A DNA stretch of 64,000 nt from Thalassococcus arenae (GTDB lineage: Bacteria > Pseudomonadota > Alphaproteobacteria > Rhodobacterales > Rhodobacteraceae). This document shows positions 9,822-18,025 of the stretch, piece by piece; position 1 is the stretch's first letter, and each line of letters begins with the position of its first letter. Made by a program: the position numbers and the translations under genes. Below the pieces are notes generated by a model that was not told the origin of the DNA, ran no database searches, and was given only the letters and a program-made list of their open reading frames with translations. The stretch spans positions 1,066,076 to 1,130,075 of the forward strand of contig NZ_JAHRWL010000002.1 in assembly GCF_019104745.1 (NCBI RefSeq), given 5' to 3'.

Positions 9822-10397
9822 TTAACGCGCCAGCCCACGGCCCAGGATGCGCGCCAGCATCTTGACGCGTTCGATATACCCGTCATGGGGCGGCGCCTTG
9901 AGCCCCTTCAGCGCCATGACCAGCGCATGCGCGATCAACGGGGCCGGACCCGGCAGGCGCAGACGTTCGGCCATGGCCTCGCGCTCCAGCCAGGCGGCAT
10001 AGAGTTCCGCCAACCGCGCCTCGCCCATCTCGGCGATATCGGCACCGACCGCATGACCGGTATCCAGCAGTTCATCGCCATGCGGCGAGTTCAGCAGCGC
10101 CTCGCCGATCTGGCCGGATTGCGCAAGAAACGCCGCCTCGAGCACATGGTCCGGGCGACCCGTCCGGTTCAATGCATCGGCCACCGCGGCCGCTGCATCG
10201 TCGTAGTAGAATTGCGCCAGGGCTCGAAAGATGTCGTCCTTGCCGGTGAAATGCATGTAGAGCGCCGGGCGCGATACGCCGGCGGCCCGGGCGATATCGG
10301 CCATCGCGGTGCGCCGGTAGCCATAAGCCGCGAAGGCCTCGAAAGCCGCCTTGAGGATGGCCATGCGCTTGGGATCGGACTGCGCCGCGTCTTTCAT
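9822..10397 (-). CDS. TetR-family regulator
   Basis: This 191-residue protein has an N-terminal TetR helix-turn-helix (residues about 12-58) with AFAAYGYRRTAMADIARAAG followed by VSRPALYMHF. The C-terminal ligand-binding domain is not assignable. It lies divergent from iorA, with a shared 119-bp promoter region containing inverted repeats. It is therefore likely to repress iorAB and its own gene; the effector is unknown. Confidence 0.9.
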   Translation of the reverse strand: MKDAAQSDPKRMAILKAAFEAFAAYGYRRTAMADIARAAGVSRPALYMHFTGKDDIFRALAQFYYDDAAAAVADALNRTGRPDHVLEAAFLAQSGQIGEALLNSPHGDELLDTGHAVGADIAEMGEARLAELYAAWLEREAMAERLRLPGPAPLIAHALVMALKGLKAPPHDGYIERVKMLARILGRGLAR

Positions 10398-10454
10398 GCG
10401 GATTTTCGTTTTCTCACCGTGACTTCTGACGTTCTGACACTATGTCGCCAAATT

Positions 10455-10492
10455 GTCAATTGACGGGCTGACAAATACGCTCCATTTTGTCA
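10455..10492. promoter_or_regulatory. Candidate TetR operator between the tetR-like gene and iorA
   Basis: Two palindromes sit in the divergent promoter region. A perfect 10-bp palindrome GTCAATTGAC lies at 10455-10464. An inverted repeat TGACAAA (10469-10475) with TTTGTCA (10486-10492) has a 10-bp spacer. TGAC/GTCA words recur through the region. Size and location suit a TetR-type operator. Binding is inferred. Confidence 0.55.
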
Positions 10493-10516
10493 GAAAGTCT
10501 GGATAGAGGGTATATC

Positions 10517-10972
10517 ATGGCCAGAACGATTACCGTGAACGGCGCGGTGCAGGCAGTGGATCTGCCCGACGAGGTGCCACTGCTTTGGGTGCTGCGCGAC
10601 CAGCTCGACCTGACCGGCACGAAATTCGGCTGCGGCGTCGCGGCCTGCGGCGCCTGCACCGTGCATATCGACGGCGAAGCGGTGCGATCCTGCCAGGTGG
10701 CGCTTGGCGATGTCTGGGGTGACGTGACCACGATCGAGGGCCTGGGCACGCCGGATCGGATGCACAAGCTGCAACAGGCGTGGGTCGATTTCCAGGTCGC
10801 GCAATGCGGCTATTGCCAGTCCGGGCAGATCATGCAGGCCGCAGCACTTCTGGAACAGATCCCCAATCCCAGCGATGATGACATCGACGCCGCAATGTCC
10901 GGCAACCTGTGCCGTTGCGGCACCTACCCGCGCATCCGCGCGGCGATCAAATCCGTCGCCGAGGGGGCGTAA
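10517..10972 (+). CDS. iorA: (2Fe-2S) subunit of an IorAB-type molybdenum hydroxylase
   Basis: This 151-residue protein has the two domains of small xanthine-oxidase-family subunits. A plant-type 2Fe-2S domain carries the cysteine pattern [13 protein letters not shown] near residues 39-50. A helical 2Fe-2S domain carries CGYCQSGQ and CRCGTY. It passes electrons from the molybdenum subunit to an outer acceptor. Its two-subunit operon without a FAD subunit matches isoquinoline 1-oxidoreductase-type and periplasmic aldehyde dehydrogenases. The ATG at 10517 follows an AGAGGG ribosome site; the in-frame ATG 30 bp upstream lies inside the operator. Confidence 0.88.
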   Translation: MARTITVNGAVQAVDLPDEVPLLWVLRDQLDLTGTKFGCGVAACGACTVHIDGEAVRSCQVALGDVWGDVTTIEGLGTPDRMHKLQQAWVDFQVAQCGYCQSGQIMQAAALLEQIPNPSDDDIDAAMSGNLCRCGTYPRIRAAIKSVAEGA

Positions 10973-10975
10973 ACC

Positions 10976-13213
10976 ATGGCCAGTATTGGAAAAATCGCCC
11001 GCCGCACCTTTCTTTTCGGCTCGCTCGCCATCGCCGGTGGCGTCGCCTTTGGCGTTTGGCAGGTGCGCAGGACGCCCCCCAACCCGTTGCAGCCCGCTGA
11101 AGGCGAGGTCACGCTCAGCCCCTTCGTGCTGATCGACGCGGACGGCGTGACACTGATCGCGCCGCGGGCCGAGATGGGTCAGGGCACGCACACAACCTGG
11201 GCCGCGCTGCTGGCCGAGGAACTCGATCTGGATTGGCAGGACATCCGCGTCATTCACGGCCCGCCCGCCAAGGCCTATTACAACCAGGCGATGATGAAGG
11301 AAGGCCTGCCCAACAAGGGATATGACGCGTCGGCCTTTCAAGAGGCGCTGGCCGAGGCCATGGGCGATATCGGCAAGGTGCTGAACCTGCAGGTGACCGG
11401 CGGCTCGACCGCGATGAAGGACGGCTTTGACCGGATGCGCGTGGCCGGTGCCGCAGCGCGCGAGATGCTGAAAGGCGCCGCCGCCGAACGGCTGGGCGTG
11501 ACCGTGGCACAGCTGAGAACCGAAGGCGGCGCCGTCATCGCACCGGACGGCACCGTGCTGCCCTATCCCGACCTGGCCGAGGCTGCCGCGCGGATCGACC
11601 CGCCCGAGATCGCCTTGCGCCCGCAATCGGACTGGCGGCTGCTTGGGCGGTCGCTGCCGCGCGTCGACATGATCGGCAAATCAACCGGCACCGCGCAATT
11701 CGCCATCGACACCCGCCTGCCGGGAATGAAATTCGCAGCGATCCGGATGTCGCCACGCCGGGGCGCCATGCTGTCCTACGATGCGGCCGCCGCGGAACGG
11801 ATGCCCGGTGTCGAGAAGGTGGTCGACCTGGGCGACGGCCTGGCGGTGATCGCATCCAACACCTGGCTGGCGCAGCGGGCCGCCGACGCCATCGATGTGG
11901 AGTGGGCGCCCGCCGCCTACCCCGCCGACATGAACGGGATGTATGCCGCGATCGCAGCCGCGTTTGACGCCAAGCCGAATTCGACCATGCGCGACGACGG
12001 CGATGTCGACACCTTGCCCCAGGGTGCGACCGAGATCACCGCGGAATACCGGGTGCCGTTCCTGGCCCATGCCACGATGGAGCCGATGAACGCCACCGCC
12101 TGGATCGACGGCGACCGGCTGCGGCTTTGGTGCGGCAACCAGGCGCCGACCTTCACACGCGACGCCTGTGCCGCCGAGGCCGGAATCGACGCCGACAAGG
12201 TCGACCTGGAAACCACGCTGATGGGCGGTGGCTTCGGCCGCCGCGGTGAGATGGATTTCAGCATCCTCGCAACCCGTGTCGCCAAGGCGGTGCCCGGTGT
12301 GCCGGTCAACGTGACCTGGTCGCGCGAGGAGGACATGACCCACGATTTCTATCGCCCGGCCGCGATGGCGCGGATGCGCGGCGCGGTCAAGGATGGCGCC
12401 GCGGTTATGCTGGACCTTCAGGTTGCGGCGCCTTCGGTGACGCAACAGGCGCTGAAACGCTGGACCGGCTTCAGCCCCGGCGGCCCGGACAAGGTGCATG
12501 TCGAGGGGTTGTTCAACCAGCCCTACGGCGTGGCGAACTACCGCGTGCGCGGCCACCTGGCCGAGATCGAGCCGCCTCTGGGCTTCTGGCGGTCGGTCGG
12601 CAACAGCTTCAACGGCTTCTTCCACGAAAGCTTCATGGACGAGATGGCGCATGCCGCAGGCGCCGACCCGTTGGAATTCCGCCTGGCGCTGGCACGCGCC
12701 GAATGGGCGCCCGCGGCGGCGGTGCTGGACGCGGTCAAGGAGATGTCGGGCTGGACCGGCAAGACGCCGGATGGCACCGGGCGCGGCGTGGCGATGACCT
12801 ACAGTTTCGGCACGCCGGTCGCCATGGTGATCGAGGTGAAGGACAGCGACGGCGGCATCCGTCTGACCGGCGCCTGGATCGCCGCGGATATGGGCATCGC
12901 GCTGGACCCCGGCATCATCGAGGCGCAGCTGACCGGCGGCATGGCCTATGGCCTTTCGGCGGCGATGAACGAGGAAATCACCTTTGCCGACGGCATGGTC
13001 GAGCAATTGAATTTCCCCGATTACGAACCGCTGCGGATCGGCCAGATGCCCCCGGTCGCGGTGCGCATCCTCGAAACCCAGGACCACTTGGGCGGCGCCG
13101 GCGAAGTCGCGACGCCGCCCGCTGCGCCCGCCCTGGCCAATGCCATCTTCGACCTGACCGGGCAACGGGCACGGGAACTGCCGCTGCGAAAGCAGTTCAG
13201 CTTCGCCCTCTGA
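10976..13213 (+). CDS. iorB: Molybdopterin-binding subunit of an IorAB-type aldehyde/isoquinoline oxidoreductase
   Basis: This 745-residue protein starts with a twin-arginine signal (ARRTFLFGSL, then a hydrophobic stretch), so the folded enzyme is probably exported with its small partner. The mature part has the molybdenum cofactor motifs GQGTHTTW, GGGFGRRGE and, near the end, GGAGEV, where the Glu is the expected catalytic base. The family hydroxylates aldehydes or N-heterocycles using water as oxygen source. It starts 3 bp after iorA. The substrate is not known. Confidence 0.88.
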   Translation: MASIGKIARRTFLFGSLAIAGGVAFGVWQVRRTPPNPLQPAEGEVTLSPFVLIDADGVTLIAPRAEMGQGTHTTWAALLAEELDLDWQDIRVIHGPPAKAYYNQAMMKEGLPNKGYDASAFQEALAEAMGDIGKVLNLQVTGGSTAMKDGFDRMRVAGAAAREMLKGAAAERLGVTVAQLRTEGGAVIAPDGTVLPYPDLAEAAARIDPPEIALRPQSDWRLLGRSLPRVDMIGKSTGTAQFAIDTRLPGMKFAAIRMSPRRGAMLSYDAAAAERMPGVEKVVDLGDGLAVIASNTWLAQRAADAIDVEWAPAAYPADMNGMYAAIAAAFDAKPNSTMRDDGDVDTLPQGATEITAEYRVPFLAHATMEPMNATAWIDGDRLRLWCGNQAPTFTRDACAAEAGIDADKVDLETTLMGGGFGRRGEMDFSILATRVAKAVPGVPVNVTWSREEDMTHDFYRPAAMARMRGAVKDGAAVMLDLQVAAPSVTQQALKRWTGFSPGGPDKVHVEGLFNQPYGVANYRVRGHLAEIEPPLGFWRSVGNSFNGFFHESFMDEMAHAAGADPLEFRLALARAEWAPAAAVLDAVKEMSGWTGKTPDGTGRGVAMTYSFGTPVAMVIEVKDSDGGIRLTGAWIAADMGIALDPGIIEAQLTGGMAYGLSAAMNEEITFADGMVEQLNFPDYEPLRIGQMPPVAVRILETQDHLGGAGEVATPPAAPALANAIFDLTGQRARELPLRKQFSFAL

Positions 13214-13245
13214 GCCCTCTGAGCCCTGCCTCGAAGCGAACCAAG

Positions 13246-13274
13246 CGCCCGGCCCCTTCGGCCGGGCGTTATCG
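13246..13274 (+). terminator. Terminator after iorB
   Basis: A 9-bp perfect stem, CGCCCGGCC with GGCCGGGCG, surrounds a 5-base loop and is followed by TTATCGTTT. It lies 32 bp after the iorB stop. Confidence 0.75.
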
Positions 13275-13458
13275 TTTCCGGATTGGCCACAATTCATCAT
13301 TAATTTGCCTAGAATCGCGCGCAATACCGCCAGACGCCCCCCTTATCCAGATTCCGAACGGCCCTAGCGGCCTTCTTTGACTGTAGCGCCATCCCGCCCG
13401 ACCAGGCGGGCTGTGCACCGCCAAACCGGGCCGACCCGGATAGGCTAGGAGTTGCGTG

Positions 13459-15822
13459 ATGGCCACGTATACGGTGGGGCTGTACAACCTGAACCCGTCG
13501 GGACTGATCCCGACCGGGACGGGAAGCACGTTCACCTGGACCGGCAGCTCTGCTTTCAATGGCACTGCACAGATCACCGACAACGAAGCCGGTATCGGCG
13601 GCCAGACTCTGGACGACGATTCAAACGGCGCCGAACAGGCCATCGCCACCGTCACGATCGGCGGCAATACCTCGCTGGCTTCGACCGCCGATGCCGAACT
13701 GGTCTGGACGATTACCGACAACGTCACCGGCCAGACCTTCGAGGTGGTTCAGTTCCAGGTGGAACAAGGACCGGCTGCGGGCTTTTACACGCTTTCCGAA
13801 CAACCGTTGGTCGCCGGCCGCAGCTATACCGTCAACGCCTACAACTCGAACCCCGACGCCACGGCGGGCGACATCGCGTTTTCCTATGCCGATTATGGCG
13901 ACGACGTCATCAACGGTACGGCCGGGGCGGACCTGATCGATGCCAGCTATACCGATGCCGGCGGGCTGTCGGTGGACGGGTTCACCAACGACAACCAGAA
14001 CGACAGCATCGCGGCCGGAGGCGGCAACGACACCATCGCCGGCGGCGCCGGGGCCGACACCATCCTCGGCGAAGGCGGTTCGGACCTGATCTATGGCGAT
14101 TACGGAACGACGACCGCCGCCACGGTCGGCGGCACGCTGACCTGGACCGCGCAGGGCGGCAACAACACCGATCTGTCGGCCGGGTTCACGCAGGACACCG
14201 GCGCCATCGATATCTCGGTCGGGTTCACCGATGACGGCAACAACAACCCGACCTTCCTGGTTTCGACGCTGACCGAATATGTCGGATCGGGCGAAAATAC
14301 CTCGACCGTCTCGGCGCTGCGCCTGTTCGGCGACGGCGACGGCGCATCCTCGACCACCACGATCGATTTCGCCGCCAGTGCCGGCGCCGCGGTCGAGGAC
14401 GAGGTGCAGAACGTCTCGTTCCGGATCAACGACATCGACTGGGGCAGTGGCAACCACACCGACATCGTCACGGTCAACGCTTTCGATGCACTCGGAAACC
14501 CCGTTACCGTCACCCTGACCCCGGGTGGCGGCGACACCGTGTCGGGAAACACGATCACCGCCGAAACGGTCGCGGAATCGCAGGCCGACCTGGGCGGGTC
14601 TGTCCTGGTCGAAATCGCCGGGCCGGTCGCGCAGATCGAAATCATCTATGCCAACGGTCAATCCGGCACCCAGGCGGTCTATGTCACCGACATTTCCTAC
14701 GAGGCGATCCCGCTGGGCGGCAACGACAGCATCGATGCGGGCAACGGAAACGACACGGTGTTCGGCGAGGCCGGCGACGACACGATCATCGGCGGTAACG
14801 GCGCCGACAGCATCGATGGCGGTTCCGGCAATGACAGCCTGCGCGGCGACGGCGGAAACGACACGATCATCGGCGGCGCCGGCAACGACACGATCGACGG
14901 CGGCAACAACAACGACAGCATCGATGGGGGCACCGGCGCCGACAGCGTGTTGGGTGGCGCGGGCAACGACACGATCTCGGCCGGTCAGGGCGATTCCCTG
15001 TTCGGTGGCGACGGCAACGATGTTTTCACCCTGGTCGACCTGCTGGAACCGGGCGCCGGAACGATCACCATCGACGGCGGTACCGGCGCGCAGGGTCAAG
15101 GCGACAGGCTGGACCTGAACGGGCTGGCCGACCGGACGACGCTGAACATCACGTCGAATGTCGGCGGCGAACAGACCGGCACGATCACCATGCTGGACGG
15201 CACGGTGGTGTCGTTCAGCAACATCGACGCCATCGTCTGCTTTACCCCCGGCACGCGCATCCTGACCGCCGCCGGATACCGCGCCGTCGAAACGTTGCGC
15301 CCCGGCGATCCGATCGTCACCCGCGATGACGGCATTCAGCCGCTGCGCTGGACCGCGCAGCGCACGGTGCTGGCCAGGGACGACTTCGCGCCGGTGGAAT
15401 TCGCGCAGGCCAGCCTGCCGGGCGCGCAGGCGCCCTTGCTGGTATCCCCCCAGCACCGGATGCTGTTCGAAGGCTACCGGACCCAGTTGCTGTTCGGCGA
15501 AGACGAGGTTTTCGCCGCCGCCCGCCATCTGGAGGACGGCGTGCTGGTGCGGCGCAAGCCCGGCGGGCTCGTGACCTATATCCACCTGCTGCTGGACCGA
15601 CACCAGGTGATCTGTGCCGAAGGTGTGCCCACCGAAAGCTTCCATGTCGGGACGCAAGGCCTGGCCGCGCTCAGCGATGCGGCGCGCGAGGATCTGTTCG
15701 CGACGCTGCCCGGGCTGCGGTCCGATCCCGCTCGCTATGGCGATACCGCGCGCCGATGCCTCAAGGCGCACGAAGCGCGGTCGTTGATCGCGCCTTTCGC
15801 CGGTAGCGGCCTTGCCGCCTGA
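13459..15822 (+). CDS. RTX-type calcium-binding protein with C-terminal Hint domain
   Basis: This 787-residue acidic protein has no signal peptide. Glycine/Asp nonapeptide repeats of the GGxGxDxUx type occur near residues 180-215 and densely at residues about 420-525; these form calcium-binding beta rolls in type I secreted proteins. At residue 594 a Hint domain begins with CFTPGTRIL, followed by VETLRPGDP and, later, a VSPQHRML segment. Such proteins are common in roseobacters; the Hint domain may self-cleave or mediate ligation. Function beyond probable secretion is unknown. The start at 13459 is preferred over the GTG at 13456 because of its AGGAG spacing. Confidence 0.85.
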   Translation: MATYTVGLYNLNPSGLIPTGTGSTFTWTGSSAFNGTAQITDNEAGIGGQTLDDDSNGAEQAIATVTIGGNTSLASTADAELVWTITDNVTGQTFEVVQFQVEQGPAAGFYTLSEQPLVAGRSYTVNAYNSNPDATAGDIAFSYADYGDDVINGTAGADLIDASYTDAGGLSVDGFTNDNQNDSIAAGGGNDTIAGGAGADTILGEGGSDLIYGDYGTTTAATVGGTLTWTAQGGNNTDLSAGFTQDTGAIDISVGFTDDGNNNPTFLVSTLTEYVGSGENTSTVSALRLFGDGDGASSTTTIDFAASAGAAVEDEVQNVSFRINDIDWGSGNHTDIVTVNAFDALGNPVTVTLTPGGGDTVSGNTITAETVAESQADLGGSVLVEIAGPVAQIEIIYANGQSGTQAVYVTDISYEAIPLGGNDSIDAGNGNDTVFGEAGDDTIIGGNGADSIDGGSGNDSLRGDGGNDTIIGGAGNDTIDGGNNNDSIDGGTGADSVLGGAGNDTISAGQGDSLFGGDGNDVFTLVDLLEPGAGTITIDGGTGAQGQGDRLDLNGLADRTTLNITSNVGGEQTGTITMLDGTVVSFSNIDAIVCFTPGTRILTAAGYRAVETLRPGDPIVTRDDGIQPLRWTAQRTVLARDDFAPVEFAQASLPGAQAPLLVSPQHRMLFEGYRTQLLFGEDEVFAAARHLEDGVLVRRKPGGLVTYIHLLLDRHQVICAEGVPTESFHVGTQGLAALSDAAREDLFATLPGLRSDPARYGDTARRCLKAHEARSLIAPFAGSGLAA

Positions 15823-15825
15823 GCC

Positions 15826-16605
15826 TCAGCCAAGACGGCCGTAAAAGGTCATCCGCGCGTTTTCCGACAGCGCGACACCCGGCTGCGCATTGTACGCCAG
15901 AACCGCCAGCATCCGGGTCCTGTCGCTGGCATTCGGCGTCACCCGGTGCGCCGAATTGCGGCCGCGGAACAGAACCAGCGTGCCGGGCTCCATCTCGAGG
16001 ATGTCGACGGGCATCCGCCCCTCCAAAAGCGCCTGCACACCATCGAAATTCATCTCTCCCGCATCGGCATCGCGCAGGTCCCTGACATATTCGAACCGGC
16101 CTCCCGCATCGGGTTTCTGGATCAGCAAGGTAATGGCAAAGGACGAATTGTCGAAATGCCAGCCCAGCTCTTGCCCACGCTCGGCGTAGTGGATGTTGAT
16201 CGACGACAATGGGTCGGCATAGGGGTAAAGGCCGGCTTCACCCGTCACGGCCATGACGAAGGCGCGAAATTCCGGCGCATCGTAGAGCACCCGCAGCGGC
16301 GAGTCCGCCGCCACGACATCGTCGCAGACACAGCCTTTGGACGATGTGACCTGACGATTGACCGGGTGGTCGGGCGGATGGTGCGGATCAGGTGGTGTCA
16401 GATAGACGGAATGGGTCTGGGTGCAGAAATAGGCCTGTTCTTGCGCCGCCCGGGCTTCGCGCCGCAGGGTCTCAAGCGCGACTGGCTGGATGAAGCCCGG
16501 CAATACCAGCGTGCCGTCTCGGTTCAGCAAGGCGCGGCATCGGCGGGCGAAATCTGCCTCGCCCAGCGGCCAGGCCTCGGTGTCGACGATATCGGCTAAC
16601 TGCAT
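15826..16605 (-). CDS. 2-oxoglutarate/Fe(II)-dependent oxygenase-like protein
   Basis: This 259-residue protein has the facial-triad pattern of this superfamily: HFD (in WHFDNSS), a distal His in SAHRVTP and an Arg seven residues later (RTRM) for 2-oxoglutarate. A Cys-containing segment (SKGCVCDD) lies upstream. The substrate is not recognisable. The ATG at 16605 follows an AGGAG site; longer in-frame starts give sequence unlike the family. It lies 40 bp downstream of the glutamine-amidotransferase-like hydrolase, suggesting co-transcription and a role in processing an amino acid or amine. Confidence 0.82.
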   Translation of the reverse strand: MQLADIVDTEAWPLGEADFARRCRALLNRDGTLVLPGFIQPVALETLRREARAAQEQAYFCTQTHSVYLTPPDPHHPPDHPVNRQVTSSKGCVCDDVVAADSPLRVLYDAPEFRAFVMAVTGEAGLYPYADPLSSINIHYAERGQELGWHFDNSSFAITLLIQKPDAGGRFEYVRDLRDADAGEMNFDGVQALLEGRMPVDILEMEPGTLVLFRGRNSAHRVTPNASDRTRMLAVLAYNAQPGVALSENARMTFYGRLG

Positions 16606-16645
16606 CGTTTGGCTCCTGACCTGGGCGCCGAGATGGCGCGCGGTG

Positions 16646-17422
16646 TCACGCTGTCTGGCGCATCCCGCCACGGCCGCGGCCGGCCCAGTCGTGAACCGCC
16701 GCGCCGAAGGCCTGAAACAGCGGCCGCGAGACCGGATCGTTGGCGGCATCCCATTCGGGGTGCCATTGCACCGAGAGGGTGAAACCCTTGGCGCCGTCGA
16801 CGCGGATCGCCTCGGGCGTGCCGTCGGGTGCATGGCCCTCGATGACGACACCGCGACCGGGTGTCTTGATCCCCTGCCCATGCAGCGTGTTGGTCATCAC
16901 CTCGGTTGCGCCGAACAGCTTGTGGAAAACGCCGCCTTCGGTCAGTGTCACCTTGTGGCGCAGGGCGAACTTCTCCTCCAGCGTGCCATCGGGTGGCATG
17001 CGGTGGTTCATCCGCCCCGGCAGGTCCCGGATCTCCGGATGAAGCGTGCCGCCCAAGGCGACGTTGACCTCCTGGAAGCCGCGGCAGATCCCCAGGAACG
17101 GTTGTCCGCGTTCGACCAGCGCGCGGATCAGCGGCAGCGTCACCGCATCGCGGGCCCGGTCGCAGGCGCCATGCGCCTCGGTATGCTCCTCGCCATATTC
17201 CTCGGCGTGAACGTTGGGACGGCCACCGGTGAAGACAAAGCCATCGCAAACCGTGGTCAGCTCGGCCACCGAGACAAAGCGCGGATCGGCCGGAACCAGC
17301 AGCGGCAGGCAGCCCGCCACTTCGGACACCGCTTCGGAATTCATCATTCCGCCGGCATGGGCCGGGTATTGATCGTTGATCAGATAGGCGTTGCCGATGA
17401 TGCCGACGACGGGCCGTGTCAT
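16646..17422 (-). CDS. Gamma-glutamyl-gamma-aminobutyrate hydrolase-like (peptidase C26)
   Basis: This 258-residue protein is a class I glutamine amidotransferase fold of the PuuD type. The nucleophile elbow GICRGFQ holds the catalytic Cys, and QWHPEW provides His and Glu. PuuD removes the gamma-glutamyl group from gamma-glutamyl-GABA in putrescine breakdown. No puuA-C genes are adjacent, so another gamma-glutamyl amide may be the substrate. The ATG at 17422 was chosen for its AAGGAG site. Confidence 0.85.
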   Translation of the reverse strand: MTRPVVGIIGNAYLINDQYPAHAGGMMNSEAVSEVAGCLPLLVPADPRFVSVAELTTVCDGFVFTGGRPNVHAEEYGEEHTEAHGACDRARDAVTLPLIRALVERGQPFLGICRGFQEVNVALGGTLHPEIRDLPGRMNHRMPPDGTLEEKFALRHKVTLTEGGVFHKLFGATEVMTNTLHGQGIKTPGRGVVIEGHAPDGTPEAIRVDGAKGFTLSVQWHPEWDAANDPVSRPLFQAFGAAVHDWAGRGRGGMRQTA

Positions 17423-17480
17423 GTCGAACCGCTCCTTTTGCACCGTAAATAAAGCACGGAAACGGTTTCCGAAAGATGTC

Positions 17481-17909
17481 TCAAACCTCGGCCACGAGCC
17501 CCACCGCCTCGATGCCCGCTTTCGCGGCAACGGCATCGTTGTCCGAGCTGTCGCCCGTCACGCCGACCGCGCCCAGCACGCGGCCCTTGGCGTCGCGCAC
17601 CAGGACGCCACCCGGCACCGGTATCAGCCTGCCGTCCAGGGCGGCATTGGCGGCGGCGATGAAATAGGCCTGTGCCTCGGCCCGCGCCATCTGCGCGGTG
17701 CCTGCCATGCCCAGCATCACCGCACCATAGGCCTTGCCATGGGCGATCTGGAACCGTCCGGGGCTGGCGCCGTCCGATCGCTCGAAGGCCTGGATGTTGC
17801 CGCCCGCGTCCAGCACGATCACCGACAGCGGTTTCATCCCCGCGCCGGTGCCGTGCTCCAGCGTCTTGCGGATGATCGTCCGCGCCCGTCTCAGCGAAAG
17901 CTCTGGCAT
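17481..17909 (-). CDS. GlcG/HbpS-family protein
   Basis: This 142-residue protein belongs to the GlcG/HbpS/PduO-C fold. Features are VIVLDAGGNIQAFERSDGA, a KAYGAVMLGM helix, a PVPGGVLVRD strand and GAVGVTGDSSDND. Members bind haem or cobalamin or have no known function; glcG often sits beside glycolate-oxidation genes. Here it lies just ahead of the glyoxylate enzyme glcB in transcription-opposite order on the same strand, consistent with that link. The ATG at 17909 follows GGGAGGG. Confidence 0.85.
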   Translation of the reverse strand: MPELSLRRARTIIRKTLEHGTGAGMKPLSVIVLDAGGNIQAFERSDGASPGRFQIAHGKAYGAVMLGMAGTAQMARAEAQAYFIAAANAALDGRLIPVPGGVLVRDAKGRVLGAVGVTGDSSDNDAVAAKAGIEAVGLVAEV

Positions 17910-17974
17910 CTCTTGCCCTCCCATTGCTTCATCTTGCCCGGAAAACTCCGGGGGTGAATGGCCCGCAGGGCCAG

Positions 17975-17990
17975 AGGGGGCAGCGCCCCC
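17975..17990. terminator. Possible terminator hairpin after glcB
   Basis: A perfect GGGGGC/GCCCCC stem with a short loop lies 36 bp beyond the glcB stop. The T-run is weak on either strand, so its use as a terminator is uncertain. Confidence 0.4.
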
Positions 17991-18025
17991 TTTCCCGGGC
18001 GACGCGCATCGCGCGGCGCAATCCC

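Noticed and set aside
14700-15010. Repeated GGCGGCAACGACACG-like units that resemble a repeat array
   Set aside because: They encode RTX nonapeptides in frame, vary in sequence and lack spacers, so this is not CRISPR.
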